DNA from: JBLMYQ01 sp050258375
GTDB lineage: Bacteria > Bacillota > Clostridia > Acetivibrionales > UBA4821
Assembly: GCA_050258375.1 (NCBI GenBank)
Contig: JBLMYQ010000023.1
Location: 1-18,385, forward strand
Length of the DNA stretch: 18,385 bases
Reading direction: 5' to 3'
Part shown: piece by piece, positions 7,984 through 15,524 of the stretch
How the letters are laid out: every line of letters begins with the position of its first letter
How positions within the stretch are numbered: the first letter of the stretch is position 1
The notes under the pieces: generated by a model
What the model was told of the DNA's origin: nothing
What the model saw: the letters and a program-made list of their open reading frames with translations, nothing else
Database searches by the model: none
Position numbers and translations under genes: made by a program

Positions 7984-8012
7984 AAAAAACAAGCGAAAAT
8001 CGCTTGTTTTTT
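7984..8012. terminator. Bidirectional intrinsic terminator
   Basis: AAAAAACAAGCGA and TCGCTTGTTTTTT form a 13-bp stem with a 3-base loop. A-run and T-run flank it on both sides, so it can end both the small-peptide transcript (plus) and the convergent glycosyltransferase transcript (minus, stop at 8033). Confidence 0.9.
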
Positions 8013-8032
8013 ATATAGGAAAGATTATTTTT

Positions 8033-9289
8033 TTATTTAACTTCTTCAAGTTCTGTAATACTGATTTGTCTGGTATGAAGAGTATGACTCCATTCTTTTC
8101 TGTTCTTATTTAAGAAACCTTGTGCAGTTATTGGTATCCATGTAAGGAAAAATACGGGATATATAATGAATCCAAGTATGGCTTTAAAATTCAACTTTTT
8201 TTCAATGGCAACTACAAATGGACCATATAAATACTGAGTAAGTAAATATAAAGACCATATCATAGGTGAAAATGCAGAACGCATTTCAAAGAATGTTCCG
8301 GTAGGATAATAATCAACTAATAGTGAAATTATTGAAACAACGGCAATAAGTAATATATTTACTGGCTGGAAAAGGTACAAAGCACAGTCAAATGCCATGA
8401 AATTCCTTTCCTTAATAGCCTTTGTAAGTAGTTTAGGCAAAAATCTGAAGGCGCAATCTGTATGACCCTGCATCCATCTTTGGCGCTGTACCCAGGATTG
8501 CTTGAGAAGCAAAGGCTTTTCGTCATAAATCACTGCATCGTGGCACCATTCAACCCTTATATTATTACTAACAAGCTTCATTGTAAATTCCAGGTCTTCT
8601 GTAAGGCAGGTAGCGCCCCAACCCATTTCCTTTAAGATTTTGGTATCAAGGCAAAATCCTGTTCCTGCAAGAGCGGCAGACAAACCGAGGTAATATCTTG
8701 ATAATTGAAAGAGCCTATTCATAGTCCAGTATGTAATTGCGTATGAGCATGTTATCCAAGAGTCATAAGGATTTTTTGTATCAACATAACCCTGTACTGC
8801 TTTTGCGCCTTTACAGAAATGCTTATTCATTTCTGTAAGAAAATTTGGTGAAACAACGTTGTCTGCATCAAAAATACCTACAGCATCATATTTCTTATCC
8901 ATTTTAAATATTTTATCAAACATCCATTCAAGAGCATAACCTTTTCCGCGTTTTACCGAATTGAATCTTTCAAAAACTTGAGCGCCTGCTTCTCTTGCGA
9001 TTGCAGCTGTATTATCATTACAATTATCAGCAATTACAAATACGTCATATAATTCTTTGGGATAGTTAAGATTGTTAAGACTATGAATTACTTCACTTAC
9101 AACCTTTTCCTCATTATGTGCAGCAACTATTAATGCAAAGGATTTTTCCGGTTCAATATCTTTCATACTTTCATTTTTTCTTTTAATTAAACCAAAAAAC
9201 GATATAACTAAGTAATGTATTCCTATTAAAAAAACAATTAATTGAATAATAGTAGTTATTATATATGAAATTGAGATGTCATAATTCAC
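8033..9289 (-). CDS. Membrane family-2 (processive type) glycosyltransferase
   Basis: A 418-residue GT-2 enzyme built like cellulose, chitin or poly-GlcNAc synthases. Residues about 8-36 form an N-terminal membrane helix. The cytoplasmic catalytic domain has VAAHNEE, ADNCNDN (UDP-binding Asp88), the metal-binding DAD at 141-143, TED (230-232, catalytic base) and QRQRW (268-272), the acceptor-site motif of processive GT-2 enzymes. C-terminal membrane helices lie near 298-325, 343-363 and 368-393. The start is GTG at 9289, because GGAGG (9297-9301) sits 7 bases before it. A TTG at 9307 overlaps that site and is rejected. It is transcribed away from the GH15 gene. There is no neighbouring PilZ, deacetylase or export gene, so substrate (UDP-glucose or UDP-GlcNAc) and product are unknown. 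Confidence 0.88.
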   Translation of the reverse strand: MNYDISISYIITTIIQLIVFLIGIHYLVISFFGLIKRKNESMKDIEPEKSFALIVAAHNEEKVVSEVIHSLNNLNYPKELYDVFVIADNCNDNTAAIAREAGAQVFERFNSVKRGKGYALEWMFDKIFKMDKKYDAVGIFDADNVVSPNFLTEMNKHFCKGAKAVQGYVDTKNPYDSWITCSYAITYWTMNRLFQLSRYYLGLSAALAGTGFCLDTKILKEMGWGATCLTEDLEFTMKLVSNNIRVEWCHDAVIYDEKPLLLKQSWVQRQRWMQGHTDCAFRFLPKLLTKAIKERNFMAFDCALYLFQPVNILLIAVVSIISLLVDYYPTGTFFEMRSAFSPMIWSLYLLTQYLYGPFVVAIEKKLNFKAILGFIIYPVFFLTWIPITAQGFLNKNRKEWSHTLHTRQISITELEEVK

Positions 9290-9336
9290 GTTCTTACCTC
9301 CAAACAAAATTTATGCAATATTTATCCAATATAACT

Positions 9337-9366
9337 AATATACCCTTAATAATTATTTTTTGCAAA
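9337..9366 (-). promoter_or_regulatory. Weak candidate promoter for the glycosyltransferase gene
   Basis: On the minus strand TTTGCA (9366-9361), an 18-base spacer, then TATATT (9342-9337), giving a leader of about 40 bases to the GTG. The region is very A/T-rich, so chance matches are likely. Confidence 0.3.
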
Positions 9367-9388
9367 TATTAGAAAATATTCAATGAAG

Positions 9389-9408
9389 CCATTTATAACC
9401 ATTTATAA
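9389..9408. repeat. 10-bp perfect tandem repeat
   Basis: CCATTTATAA occurs twice with no spacer. It lies about 25 bases upstream of the candidate glycosyltransferase promoter and about 85 bases upstream of the first GH15 promoter candidate. A spacing of one helical turn is compatible with a regulator binding two sites on one face, but in A/T-rich DNA it may be chance. Confidence 0.4.
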
Positions 9409-9489
9409 TCAAATTCTTTTCTATTTTGAGGATTTTTCTACGATTATATTATTTTATTATTATTTTTAAGTTTATATAACAATAAAATA

Positions 9490-9506
9490 TGTTATAATGA
9501 GCAGAG
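9490..9506 (+). promoter_or_regulatory. Candidate extended -10 promoter for GH15 gene, first copy of 15-bp repeat
   Basis: TG-T-TATAAT (9490-9498) is a complete extended -10 element, and TTTATA (9471-9476) gives a weak -35 at 16 bases. The block TTATAATGAGCAGAG (9492-9506) is repeated exactly 91 bases further on. The leader to the GH15 ATG would be about 120 bases. Confidence 0.5.
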
Positions 9507-9582
9507 CGACTAATTACTCATGCTTACAGCGAATTTCATACTTAACTACATTTGAAAGGTTTTTTATTATTAGAAGTTAAGT

Positions 9583-9597
9583 TTATAATGAGCAGAG
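9583..9597 (+). repeat. Second copy of the 15-bp direct repeat (TATAAT core)
   Basis: TTATAATGAGCAGAG here matches 9492-9506 at all 15 positions. It lies 28 bases before the GH15 ATG. It lacks the TG of an extended -10 and has only a poor -35 (TTTTTA at 9561-9566), so it may be a second promoter or an operator. Confidence 0.5.
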
Positions 9598-9624
9598 ATA
9601 TTATATAGGAGAAGCTGCTATTTA

Positions 9625-11556
9625 ATGAAATCATATTTTAATGATGCTATAATAGGTAATTCTAAAATGCTTGGATGTATTGGTAAAAATGGTGAGCTTA
9701 TAAGGCTGCTATGGCCATATATTAGTTATTCTCAGCATATTGACTCTTTTTATGTTGGGATAAAAGATAGTAATAAGTATCAAAATACCAGTTGGTTTCA
9801 CGAGGACAGCTGGACGCATAATCAACAGTATATTGATAATACAAATATTTTGATAACAAGCTCAGAAAACTATGAGTTGGGATACAGGGTTGTACAAACT
9901 GATTTTATTTTAATAGAGAAGGATGTCCTAGTTAGGAAATATACTATTCAAAACATAGGTCAGGAGTATAAAAATCCCGATCTATTCTTATACTCTTCTA
10001 TGGTCACAAACTCAAATAATATAAGAAGCTCTTTGTTTAATTTTAATACAGATACTTTAGTTCAATACAAACATAATAATTATTTTTCGATATCTTCAGA
10101 CCTCGAAATAAAAGGATTTCAGCTCAATAATTCCTATGATTGTGTATTAAAAGGGGAGCTGTATGGCTTCGACGATACAAGCATGTCTAACAGTGCAGCT
10201 CTGAAGTGGCATCTTGGGGAAATAGAACCGGGAGAGAAAAAAGATTTAACCTTATATTTATATGCTGACAGCACACTGAATGAGGCTCTTGAAGGTATTA
10301 AGTCAATAAAAGATATACCTGTTAATGACTTATTGGATTCAACCGCTGAATATTGGAGAGGCTATATTACACAGGCAAAAGGGATTAAAGTTAAAAATAA
10401 AGAAGTACTTGATTTATACAATAGGACGATATTGACTTTTGCTTTAATGAGTGAAAAAGATAGCGGAGGTATACTTGCAGCGCCTGAAATAGATGAAGAA
10501 TTCACACGGTGCGGAAGATATGGATATTGCTGGGGGAGAGACGCTGCTTTTATTGTATCGGCTTTAGATAAATGTGAATTATTTGATTTGTCAGATAAAT
10601 TTTTTGAATGGACATTTAAGGTGCGTGCTGAAGATAATTCGTGGTATCAAAGATATTATACTGATGGTAATTTAGCTCCCTCGTGGGGAATACAGATTGA
10701 TGAAATTGGTTCTATAATTTGGGGGATATGGGAACATTATAAAGCAAATAGAGATATAGCTTTCTTAGAAAAAGCATGGAGATATGTAACCGGGGCATGT
10801 GAGTTCCTAATTGAATTTATTGATAAAGATACTGGACTACCAAGGCATACTTATGACCTCTGGGAAGAACGAACAGGAGAACATGCTTATTCGAGTGCAG
10901 CCGTATATGGCGGATTAGTTTCAGCAGTAAAGATTGCTGAAGTCTTAGGTTGTGAAGAACATAACACAAAGCAGTGGAAGCAGCATATTCAAAAGCTCAA
11001 AAATTCGATAGAAAAGAACTTCTGGGATGGGAGCATTAATAGATTTTTAAGAAGCGTCCAGATATTGAAGAATCCGTGGGAAATTAGTTCTAATGAGCAG
11101 ATAAAAGAAGTTGTTGTTAACAAAAAGGGTTATAAGAGGCAAGCGGTACCAAAGGATGATGTTATTGATGTAAGTCTCATAGGCTTATCAGTTCCATTTG
11201 ATGTATTTCCGGTAAACAATAAACATATTCTAAGTACAGTTGAGGCGATTGAGCAGGAATTAGCTATTCCTGGGATTGGCGGGTTAAAAAGATATTGCAA
11301 TGACAACTATATTGGTGGGAATCCATGGATTATTTCGACCTTATGGCTGGCGCTTTATCATATAAAGGCAGGTCAGATTGAAAAAGCCAAGGGATATTTT
11401 AATTGGGCTGTGAAACATCGCACCAAATTAGGCTTTTTACCTGAGCAGATAGATAAGAATACAGGTGAAGCGGCATGGGTTATTCCACTTACATGGTCTC
11501 ATGCAATGTTTATAATTGTGTTATTTGAGTTGATGGAGATGGGAGAAATCGTATAA
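9625..11556 (+). CDS. GH15-family glucosidase (glucoamylase/trehalase-like), cytoplasmic
   Basis: A 643-residue protein with the two-part plan of bacterial GH15 enzymes: a beta-sandwich N-terminal domain (about 1-245) and an (alpha/alpha)6 barrel (about 255-640). Barrel signatures are YCWGRDAAFI (301-310), the first catalytic-acid region HTYDLWEERTGEHAYSSA (Glu414 or Glu415) and the second glutamate in GFLPEQID (Glu607). There is no signal peptide, so it should act inside the cell on a soluble glucan, maltooligosaccharide, isomaltose-type sugar or trehalose; the exact bond is not decidable by eye. The GGAG ribosome site is about 13 bases before the ATG, unusually far, but no closer in-frame start exists. 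The gene is divergent from a GT-2 enzyme and followed after 66 bases by radA, with a G-rich hairpin element between. Confidence 0.88.
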   Translation: MKSYFNDAIIGNSKMLGCIGKNGELIRLLWPYISYSQHIDSFYVGIKDSNKYQNTSWFHEDSWTHNQQYIDNTNILITSSENYELGYRVVQTDFILIEKDVLVRKYTIQNIGQEYKNPDLFLYSSMVTNSNNIRSSLFNFNTDTLVQYKHNNYFSISSDLEIKGFQLNNSYDCVLKGELYGFDDTSMSNSAALKWHLGEIEPGEKKDLTLYLYADSTLNEALEGIKSIKDIPVNDLLDSTAEYWRGYITQAKGIKVKNKEVLDLYNRTILTFALMSEKDSGGILAAPEIDEEFTRCGRYGYCWGRDAAFIVSALDKCELFDLSDKFFEWTFKVRAEDNSWYQRYYTDGNLAPSWGIQIDEIGSIIWGIWEHYKANRDIAFLEKAWRYVTGACEFLIEFIDKDTGLPRHTYDLWEERTGEHAYSSAAVYGGLVSAVKIAEVLGCEEHNTKQWKQHIQKLKNSIEKNFWDGSINRFLRSVQILKNPWEISSNEQIKEVVVNKKGYKRQAVPKDDVIDVSLIGLSVPFDVFPVNNKHILSTVEAIEQELAIPGIGGLKRYCNDNYIGGNPWIISTLWLALYHIKAGQIEKAKGYFNWAVKHRTKLGFLPEQIDKNTGEAAWVIPLTWSHAMFIIVLFELMEMGEIV

Positions 11557-11580
11557 CCCTCATTTTAGAAAAAACACAGA

Positions 11581-11622
11581 TTTCCCCTCTATTGCAAAAG
11601 AGAGGGGGATAGGGGGTGAGTT
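11581..11622 (+). repeat. G-rich hairpin repeat, copy A (upstream of radA)
   Basis: CCCCTCT (11584-11590) pairs with AGAGGGG (11601-11607), and the element ends in TAGGGGGTGAGTT immediately before the radA ATG. The 26 bases at 11598-11623 match copy C (15488-15513) at 25 positions. The GGGGGTGAG part is the only Shine-Dalgarno candidate for radA. The left arm is shorter than in copies B and D. There is no T-run, so it is not a normal terminator. Confidence 0.75.
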
Positions 11623-12987
11623 ATGGCTAAGTCCAAAACCCAATTTGTATGTCAGGATTGCGGATATGAGACACCAAGATGGCTAGGGAAATGCCCTTCT
11701 TGCAATGCTTGGGGTTCACTTGTCGAAGAAATAATAGAAAAAGGTTCAGGGAGAAGATTAGACGAAGGAGCTTCTAAAACTAGTCCTATTAAGCTTTCGC
11801 AGATTTCGTTTGAAGATGAAGAAAGATATGTAACAGGAATGCAGGAGTTTGACAGAGTACTTGGTGGTGGAGTGGTTAAAGGTTCGCTTGTTCTGGTTGG
11901 AGGCGATCCGGGAATTGGCAAGTCAACTCTTCTTCTGCAAATTTGCAATACGCTTAATATAGATGGAAATATTCTTTATGTTTCAGGTGAAGAATCTATC
12001 AGACAAATAAAGATGAGAGCAGATAGATTAGGGGTATCAAGGGATAACCTGTTTCTTATTTCAGAAAATAATCTTGAGCTTATTGAGCAAATAATAGAAA
12101 AGGTTGAGCCTAAAATGCTTATAATAGATTCAATCCAGACGGTTTTTTTAGAAGAAATTTCTTCAGCACCCGGCAGCGTTAGTCAGGTAAGGGAAGCTGC
12201 ATCAAAGCTGATGCATATTGCGAAGAAAAAAAACATTGCAACCTTTATAATTGGACATGTTACCAAGGAGGGCTCAATAGCGGGACCGAGAGTTCTTGAG
12301 CATATGGTTGATGCAGTGCTGTACTTGGAAGGCGAAAGACATTTTTCCTATAGGATACTTAGAACTGTCAAAAATCGTTTTGGTTCAACCAATGAGATTG
12401 GAATGTTTGAAATGAAGGATCAAGGTCTTGTTGAAGTGCAAGATATGTCATCTCTTCTTTTATCTGAAAAAGCTGAAGATGTGCCTGGTTCAGTGATTGT
12501 TTCAACCATGGAGGGCAGCAGACCAATTCTTGTTGAGATTCAGTCCCTTGTCAGCTATACACCATTTGGAATGCCAAGAAGAATGGCAAATGGTTTGGAT
12601 TATAACAGAGTGATTCTTTTGACTGCTGTTTTAGAAAAAAGGCTTGGCTTGAATCTAAGCAATCAGGATGTATATGTTAATATTGTTGGTGGAATCAGAT
12701 TGGATGAGCCGGCTGTTGATTTGGGAGTAATAGCTGCTATTGCTTCGAGCTTTAAAAATAAGAATACACGTCATGGAACGGTTATGATAGGTGAGGTTGG
12801 TTTGACTGGAGAAATTAGAGCTGTAAATGGTATTGAAAAAAGAATAAATGAAGTAAGAAAATCAGGATATAAATGTTGCATTATTCCTTATGGAAATGAT
12901 AAATTAATAAATAAGAATAATTTTAGTTCAATTGAAATAATTGGTGTTAAAGATGTGCATGAAGCGCTTCAAACCTGTCTTGATTAG
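11623..12987 (+). CDS. radA: DNA repair ATPase RadA (Sms)
   Basis: RadA is a RecA-like DnaB-type helicase that drives branch migration in homologous recombination and repair. This 454-residue protein has the full architecture. The N-terminal C4 zinc finger is C10-x2-C13 and C24-x2-C27 in CQDCGYETPRWLGKCPSC. Walker A is GGDPGIGKST (93-102), the RadA-specific KNRFG is at 250-254, and the C-terminal Lon-protease-like domain includes GGIRLDEPAVDLGV. The length matches the family (about 450-460). The start follows directly after a G-rich repeat whose GGGGGTGAG serves as ribosome site. disA follows 99 bases later; the radA-disA order is conserved in many Firmicutes. Confidence 0.98.
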   Translation: MAKSKTQFVCQDCGYETPRWLGKCPSCNAWGSLVEEIIEKGSGRRLDEGASKTSPIKLSQISFEDEERYVTGMQEFDRVLGGGVVKGSLVLVGGDPGIGKSTLLLQICNTLNIDGNILYVSGEESIRQIKMRADRLGVSRDNLFLISENNLELIEQIIEKVEPKMLIIDSIQTVFLEEISSAPGSVSQVREAASKLMHIAKKKNIATFIIGHVTKEGSIAGPRVLEHMVDAVLYLEGERHFSYRILRTVKNRFGSTNEIGMFEMKDQGLVEVQDMSSLLLSEKAEDVPGSVIVSTMEGSRPILVEIQSLVSYTPFGMPRRMANGLDYNRVILLTAVLEKRLGLNLSNQDVYVNIVGGIRLDEPAVDLGVIAAIASSFKNKNTRHGTVMIGEVGLTGEIRAVNGIEKRINEVRKSGYKCCIIPYGNDKLINKNNFSSIEIIGVKDVHEALQTCLD

Positions 12988-13060
12988 ACTTATCCTCTAG
13001 CCCCATCTTTTCAAAAAATGAATAGAGGGAGAAATAGAGAAAAGCCAGAAGGGTGAGTTA
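12986..13060 (+). repeat. G-rich hairpin repeat, copy B (radA-disA gap), degenerate
   Basis: The left arm CCTCTAGCCCCATC (12994-13007) resembles the reverse complement of the right arm of copy C. The right part holds AATAGAGGGAGAAATAGAG and ends GGGTGAGTTA (13051-13060), the same tail as copies A and C. Many mismatches suggest an older copy. It starts at the radA stop codon. Unlike the others, its tail is 27 bases from the next ATG and does not serve as ribosome site. Confidence 0.55.
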
Positions 13061-13086
13061 AACTTTTTGTAAATGAGGTAAGCCGG

Positions 13087-14211
13087 ATGGATGAAAGAGA
13101 TAATGAAATGATGGAAATCATCAAAATGATTGCGCCAGGAACTCTTCTTAGAGAAGGGCTGGAATATATACTTAAGGCAAAGACAGGAGCGTTAATCCTT
13201 GTCGCCGACATTGATGATGTTAGCAGTGTAATTGATGGAGGCTTTCTGATAAATAAGGATTATAATCCGGCAAGTATATACGAATTGGCAAAAATGGACG
13301 GTGCAATTGTTCTTAGTAAGGATGCAAAGAAAATAATTTATGCAAATGCACAGCTAATGCCGGACTGCAAAATTCAGACGGTTGAAACAGGAACAAGGCA
13401 TAGAACAGCAGAAAGGGTTGCAAAACAGACAGGAGAACTTGTAATTTGTATTTCACAAAGAAGAGGGCTGATAACTCTCTTTAAAGGTAACTTCAGATAT
13501 TTAATGAAAGAAACCTCAGTAATTCTTGCTGGCGCCAATCAGGCACTTCAGACTCTTGAAAAATATAAAAAGGTTCTTGATTCAGCACTTACCAACCTTA
13601 GTATAAATGAGTTTTATGATTTGGTTACGCTGGAGCATGTTGCGTTAGTTATACAAAGAATTGAAATGGTTTTACGGATAGTCAAGGAGATTAGACGATA
13701 TATATTTGAGCTGGGTAATGAAGGAAGATTGGTTAGTATGCAGCTGGAGGAGCTTGTAGGAAGTACGGAAAAGGAAGGATATCTGATTATTGAAGACTAT
13801 ATGTTTCCAACAGAGAACAAAAGACCTGAGGATGTATTGAAACAGCTTTCTATGCTGTCAAATGAAGAACTTATAGATTTAAATCTTATTTGTAAAACGC
13901 TTGGATATCATGGAGGAATGGCATCACTTGATTTGAACCTTACTCCGAGAGGATTTAGAATAATGAGTAAGCTGCCTAAGCTTCCAATGAGTATAATAAA
14001 GAATCTGGTTGATAAGTTTGTTAACCTGCAGGGAGTCTTAAAGGCTTCAATTGAGGAGCTGGATGATGTTGATGGCATAGGGGAAGTAAGAGCGAAGTCA
14101 ATCAAAGAAGGACTGCGCAGAACCTTTGATGTTCTTAACATGGGAACTAAAAGCATCAGGGATGATTATTTGATGGATATGCCACTTTATTTTTCAAATA
14201 AAATAAACTAA
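13087..14211 (+). CDS. disA: DNA integrity scanning diadenylate cyclase DisA
   Basis: DisA makes cyclic di-AMP from two ATP while moving along DNA; branched DNA stops synthesis, and in Bacillus this delays sporulation. The 374-residue protein (family about 355-360) has the DAC domain with DGAIVLS (DGA 71-73) and GTRHRTAER (102-110, RHR motif). A helical linker follows, then a C-terminal RuvA-like helix-hairpin-helix region with LDDVDGIGEVRAKSIKEGLRR (about 326-346; key part DVDGIGEVRA) for DNA binding. GAGG lies 8 bases before the ATG. It follows radA on the same strand and is closed by a terminator. The RadA protein is known to interact with and inhibit DisA in Bacillus, which fits the gene pairing. 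Confidence 0.97.
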   Translation: MDERDNEMMEIIKMIAPGTLLREGLEYILKAKTGALILVADIDDVSSVIDGGFLINKDYNPASIYELAKMDGAIVLSKDAKKIIYANAQLMPDCKIQTVETGTRHRTAERVAKQTGELVICISQRRGLITLFKGNFRYLMKETSVILAGANQALQTLEKYKKVLDSALTNLSINEFYDLVTLEHVALVIQRIEMVLRIVKEIRRYIFELGNEGRLVSMQLEELVGSTEKEGYLIIEDYMFPTENKRPEDVLKQLSMLSNEELIDLNLICKTLGYHGGMASLDLNLTPRGFRIMSKLPKLPMSIIKNLVDKFVNLQGVLKASIEELDDVDGIGEVRAKSIKEGLRRTFDVLNMGTKSIRDDYLMDMPLYFSNKIN

Positions 14212-14273
14212 TTTAAATACATTTTTATCTGCTTTACAAGTTGAAAGATAATAAAATTAAGAAAATTAATACT

Positions 14274-14300
14274 ATCAGGTGATATTCACCTGATTTTTTT
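14274..14300 (+). terminator. Intrinsic terminator after disA
   Basis: ATCAGGTGA (14274-14282), loop TAT and TCACCTGAT (14286-14294) form a perfect 9-bp hairpin, followed by six T residues. It separates radA-disA from the spoIIIA operon. Confidence 0.88.
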
Positions 14301-14366
14301 GTTCTAAACTTGGACAAATCTTAATAAATTATATTTAACTAAAGCTTTAAAATACCAAAGAAAGAG

Positions 14367-15431
14367 GTGATTGATATAGAAACAGGCGCTGTAGATGTAT
14401 TAAGTAGAGATGTTTTGCCGCTGCTTCCTCAAAAAATATCTGACTGTTTGCAGCTGCTGCCGGAAAAGATTAAAGAAGAAATTTATGAAATCCGTTTAAG
14501 GGCAGGGCAGTTTCCTTCTTTGTGCATAAGTAAGGGGGAATATCTGTTAGATGAGCTGGTTAATAACTTTATAGATATGGACAAAGTATCACAGGAAGAT
14601 ATTCAAGATACCCTTGCTGTAATGAGCCAAAATTCATTATATGCATTCAGCGAAGAAATACGGGGAGGATTTATTACATTAAAAGGTGGGCACAGAGTAG
14701 GAATTGTAGGAAAAGCCGTATGCGATTCAAATAAGGTGCGGAATATTAAACATTTTTCCGGATTGAATATAAGGATTTCCAGACAAATTTTAAATTCGGC
14801 TGATTCTATAATTGGATATTTGATTGATAAGAATACTTTTCTTAATACGCTTATAGTTTCGCCTCCCAGGTGTGGTAAAACAACAATATTACGTGACCTC
14901 GTGAGGCAATTAAGCAATGGGATACCCCTACTGGGTATGAGAGGACAAACAGTAGGACTGGTTGATGAGAGATCTGAAATTGCTGCCTGCTATAAAGGCG
15001 TTCCTCAGAACCAAGTAGGTATTAGAACTGATGTGCTGGACAACTGCCCTAAAATTGAAGGAATTATTATGCTTTTGAGGGCGATGGGACCGGAAATAAT
15101 TGCTACCGATGAAATTGGCTCGTTGGAGGATGCAGATGCGATTCTAACTGCTTTGTATTCAGGTGTAAATGTTGCTGTAACTGCGCACGGCAGTGGAATA
15201 AAGGATATATTATATAAGCCTGGTCTTAAGAAGCTTATCAAAACCAGAGCTTTCAACAGAATAATAGTTTTGAGCAGCCGTATGGGACCGGGAACATTAG
15301 AAGCAGTTTATGATGGATTGAATATGAAAAGATTAGACATTGAGATTAAAGATTCTTTTGATAGTAACTTGCCTGAATTTCCAAGAAGGAGTATTTGCAG
15401 CAGAAGAATGGCGACAGGAAGGGCAGTGTAA
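14367..15431 (+). CDS. spoIIIAA: Stage III sporulation protein AA, secretion-type ATPase
   Basis: SpoIIIAA is the cytoplasmic ATPase of the mother-cell SpoIIIA complex and is related to type II/IV secretion ATPases. The 354-residue protein carries EIYEIRLRAGQ near the N-terminus, Walker A PPRCGKTT (166-173), VDERSEIA (199-206) and a Walker B region PEIIATDEIG (242-251). The start is uncertain: GTG 14367-14369 is inside AGAGGTGAT, which itself looks like a Shine-Dalgarno sequence, and no ATG, TTG or other GTG fits shortly downstream. An ATT or ATA start (14370 or 14376) is the alternative. The gene opens the spoIIIA operon, expected to be under sigma-E. The last residues (AV) and stop codon lie at the start of an A/T-rich repeat, and 93 bases separate it from spoIIIAB. 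Confidence 0.95.
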   Translation: MIDIETGAVDVLSRDVLPLLPQKISDCLQLLPEKIKEEIYEIRLRAGQFPSLCISKGEYLLDELVNNFIDMDKVSQEDIQDTLAVMSQNSLYAFSEEIRGGFITLKGGHRVGIVGKAVCDSNKVRNIKHFSGLNIRISRQILNSADSIIGYLIDKNTFLNTLIVSPPRCGKTTILRDLVRQLSNGIPLLGMRGQTVGLVDERSEIAACYKGVPQNQVGIRTDVLDNCPKIEGIIMLLRAMGPEIIATDEIGSLEDADAILTALYSGVNVAVTAHGSGIKDILYKPGLKKLIKTRAFNRIIVLSSRMGPGTLEAVYDGLNMKRLDIEIKDSFDSNLPEFPRRSICSRRMATGRAV

Positions 15432-15462
15432 AGTGTAAAATGTAAAGTTTAAAGTTAAAAAA
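15425..15462 (+). repeat. A/T-rich dispersed repeat, copy 2 (spoIIIAA end)
   Basis: AGTGTAAAGTGTAAAA, then TGTAAAG, then TTTAAAGTTAAAAA. The first and last blocks match the minus-strand copy at 2016-2048 in the same order. The TAA of spoIIIAA (15429-15431) lies within it. It is followed within 5 bases by G-rich hairpin copy C, so the spoIIIAA-AB gap is made almost wholly of repeats. Confidence 0.55.
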
Positions 15463-15466
15463 CAGA

Positions 15467-15524
15467 AACTCATCCCTCCTCTATTTTAAGAGAGGGGGCT
15501 AGGGGGTGAGTTAAGGGGTGAGTT
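15467..15524 (+). repeat. G-rich hairpin repeat, copy C (spoIIIAA-AB gap)
   Basis: The best-preserved inverted structure: AACTCA (15467-15472) pairs with TGAGTT (15507-15512), and CCTCT pairs with AGAGG around an ATTTTA loop region. The tail GGGGTGAGTTA is present twice with a 12-base period (15503-15513 and 15515-15525). The second copy places GGGGTGAG 2 bases before the spoIIIAB ATG as its ribosome site. 25 of 26 bases match copy A. Confidence 0.78.

Larger units (their letters stand above)
9290..9624. other. 335-base divergent intergenic region
   Basis: This gap separates the divergent glycosyltransferase and GH15 genes. It is very A/T-rich and holds no reading frame I can support. It contains a weak minus-strand promoter, a perfect 10-bp tandem repeat (CCATTTATAA at 9389-9398 and 9399-9408), and a 15-bp direct repeat with a TATAAT core (9492-9506, 9583-9597). 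I see no riboswitch or tRNA-like fold. Confidence 0.6.

Noticed and set aside
9290..9307. TTG start at 9307 for the glycosyltransferase
   Set aside because: The codons between 9307 and 9289 contain the GGAGG that serves the GTG at 9289, so they are leader and not coding.
11581..11622. G-rich hairpin before radA as a terminator of the GH15 gene
   Set aside because: No T-run follows the stem and the sequence runs directly into the radA start; it matches the other repeat copies better.
14328..14358. Possible sigma-E promoter upstream of spoIIIAA (TTATATT, about 14 bases, AATACCAA)
   Set aside because: Several mismatches in both boxes, and the implied start site would fall on the ribosome site itself.
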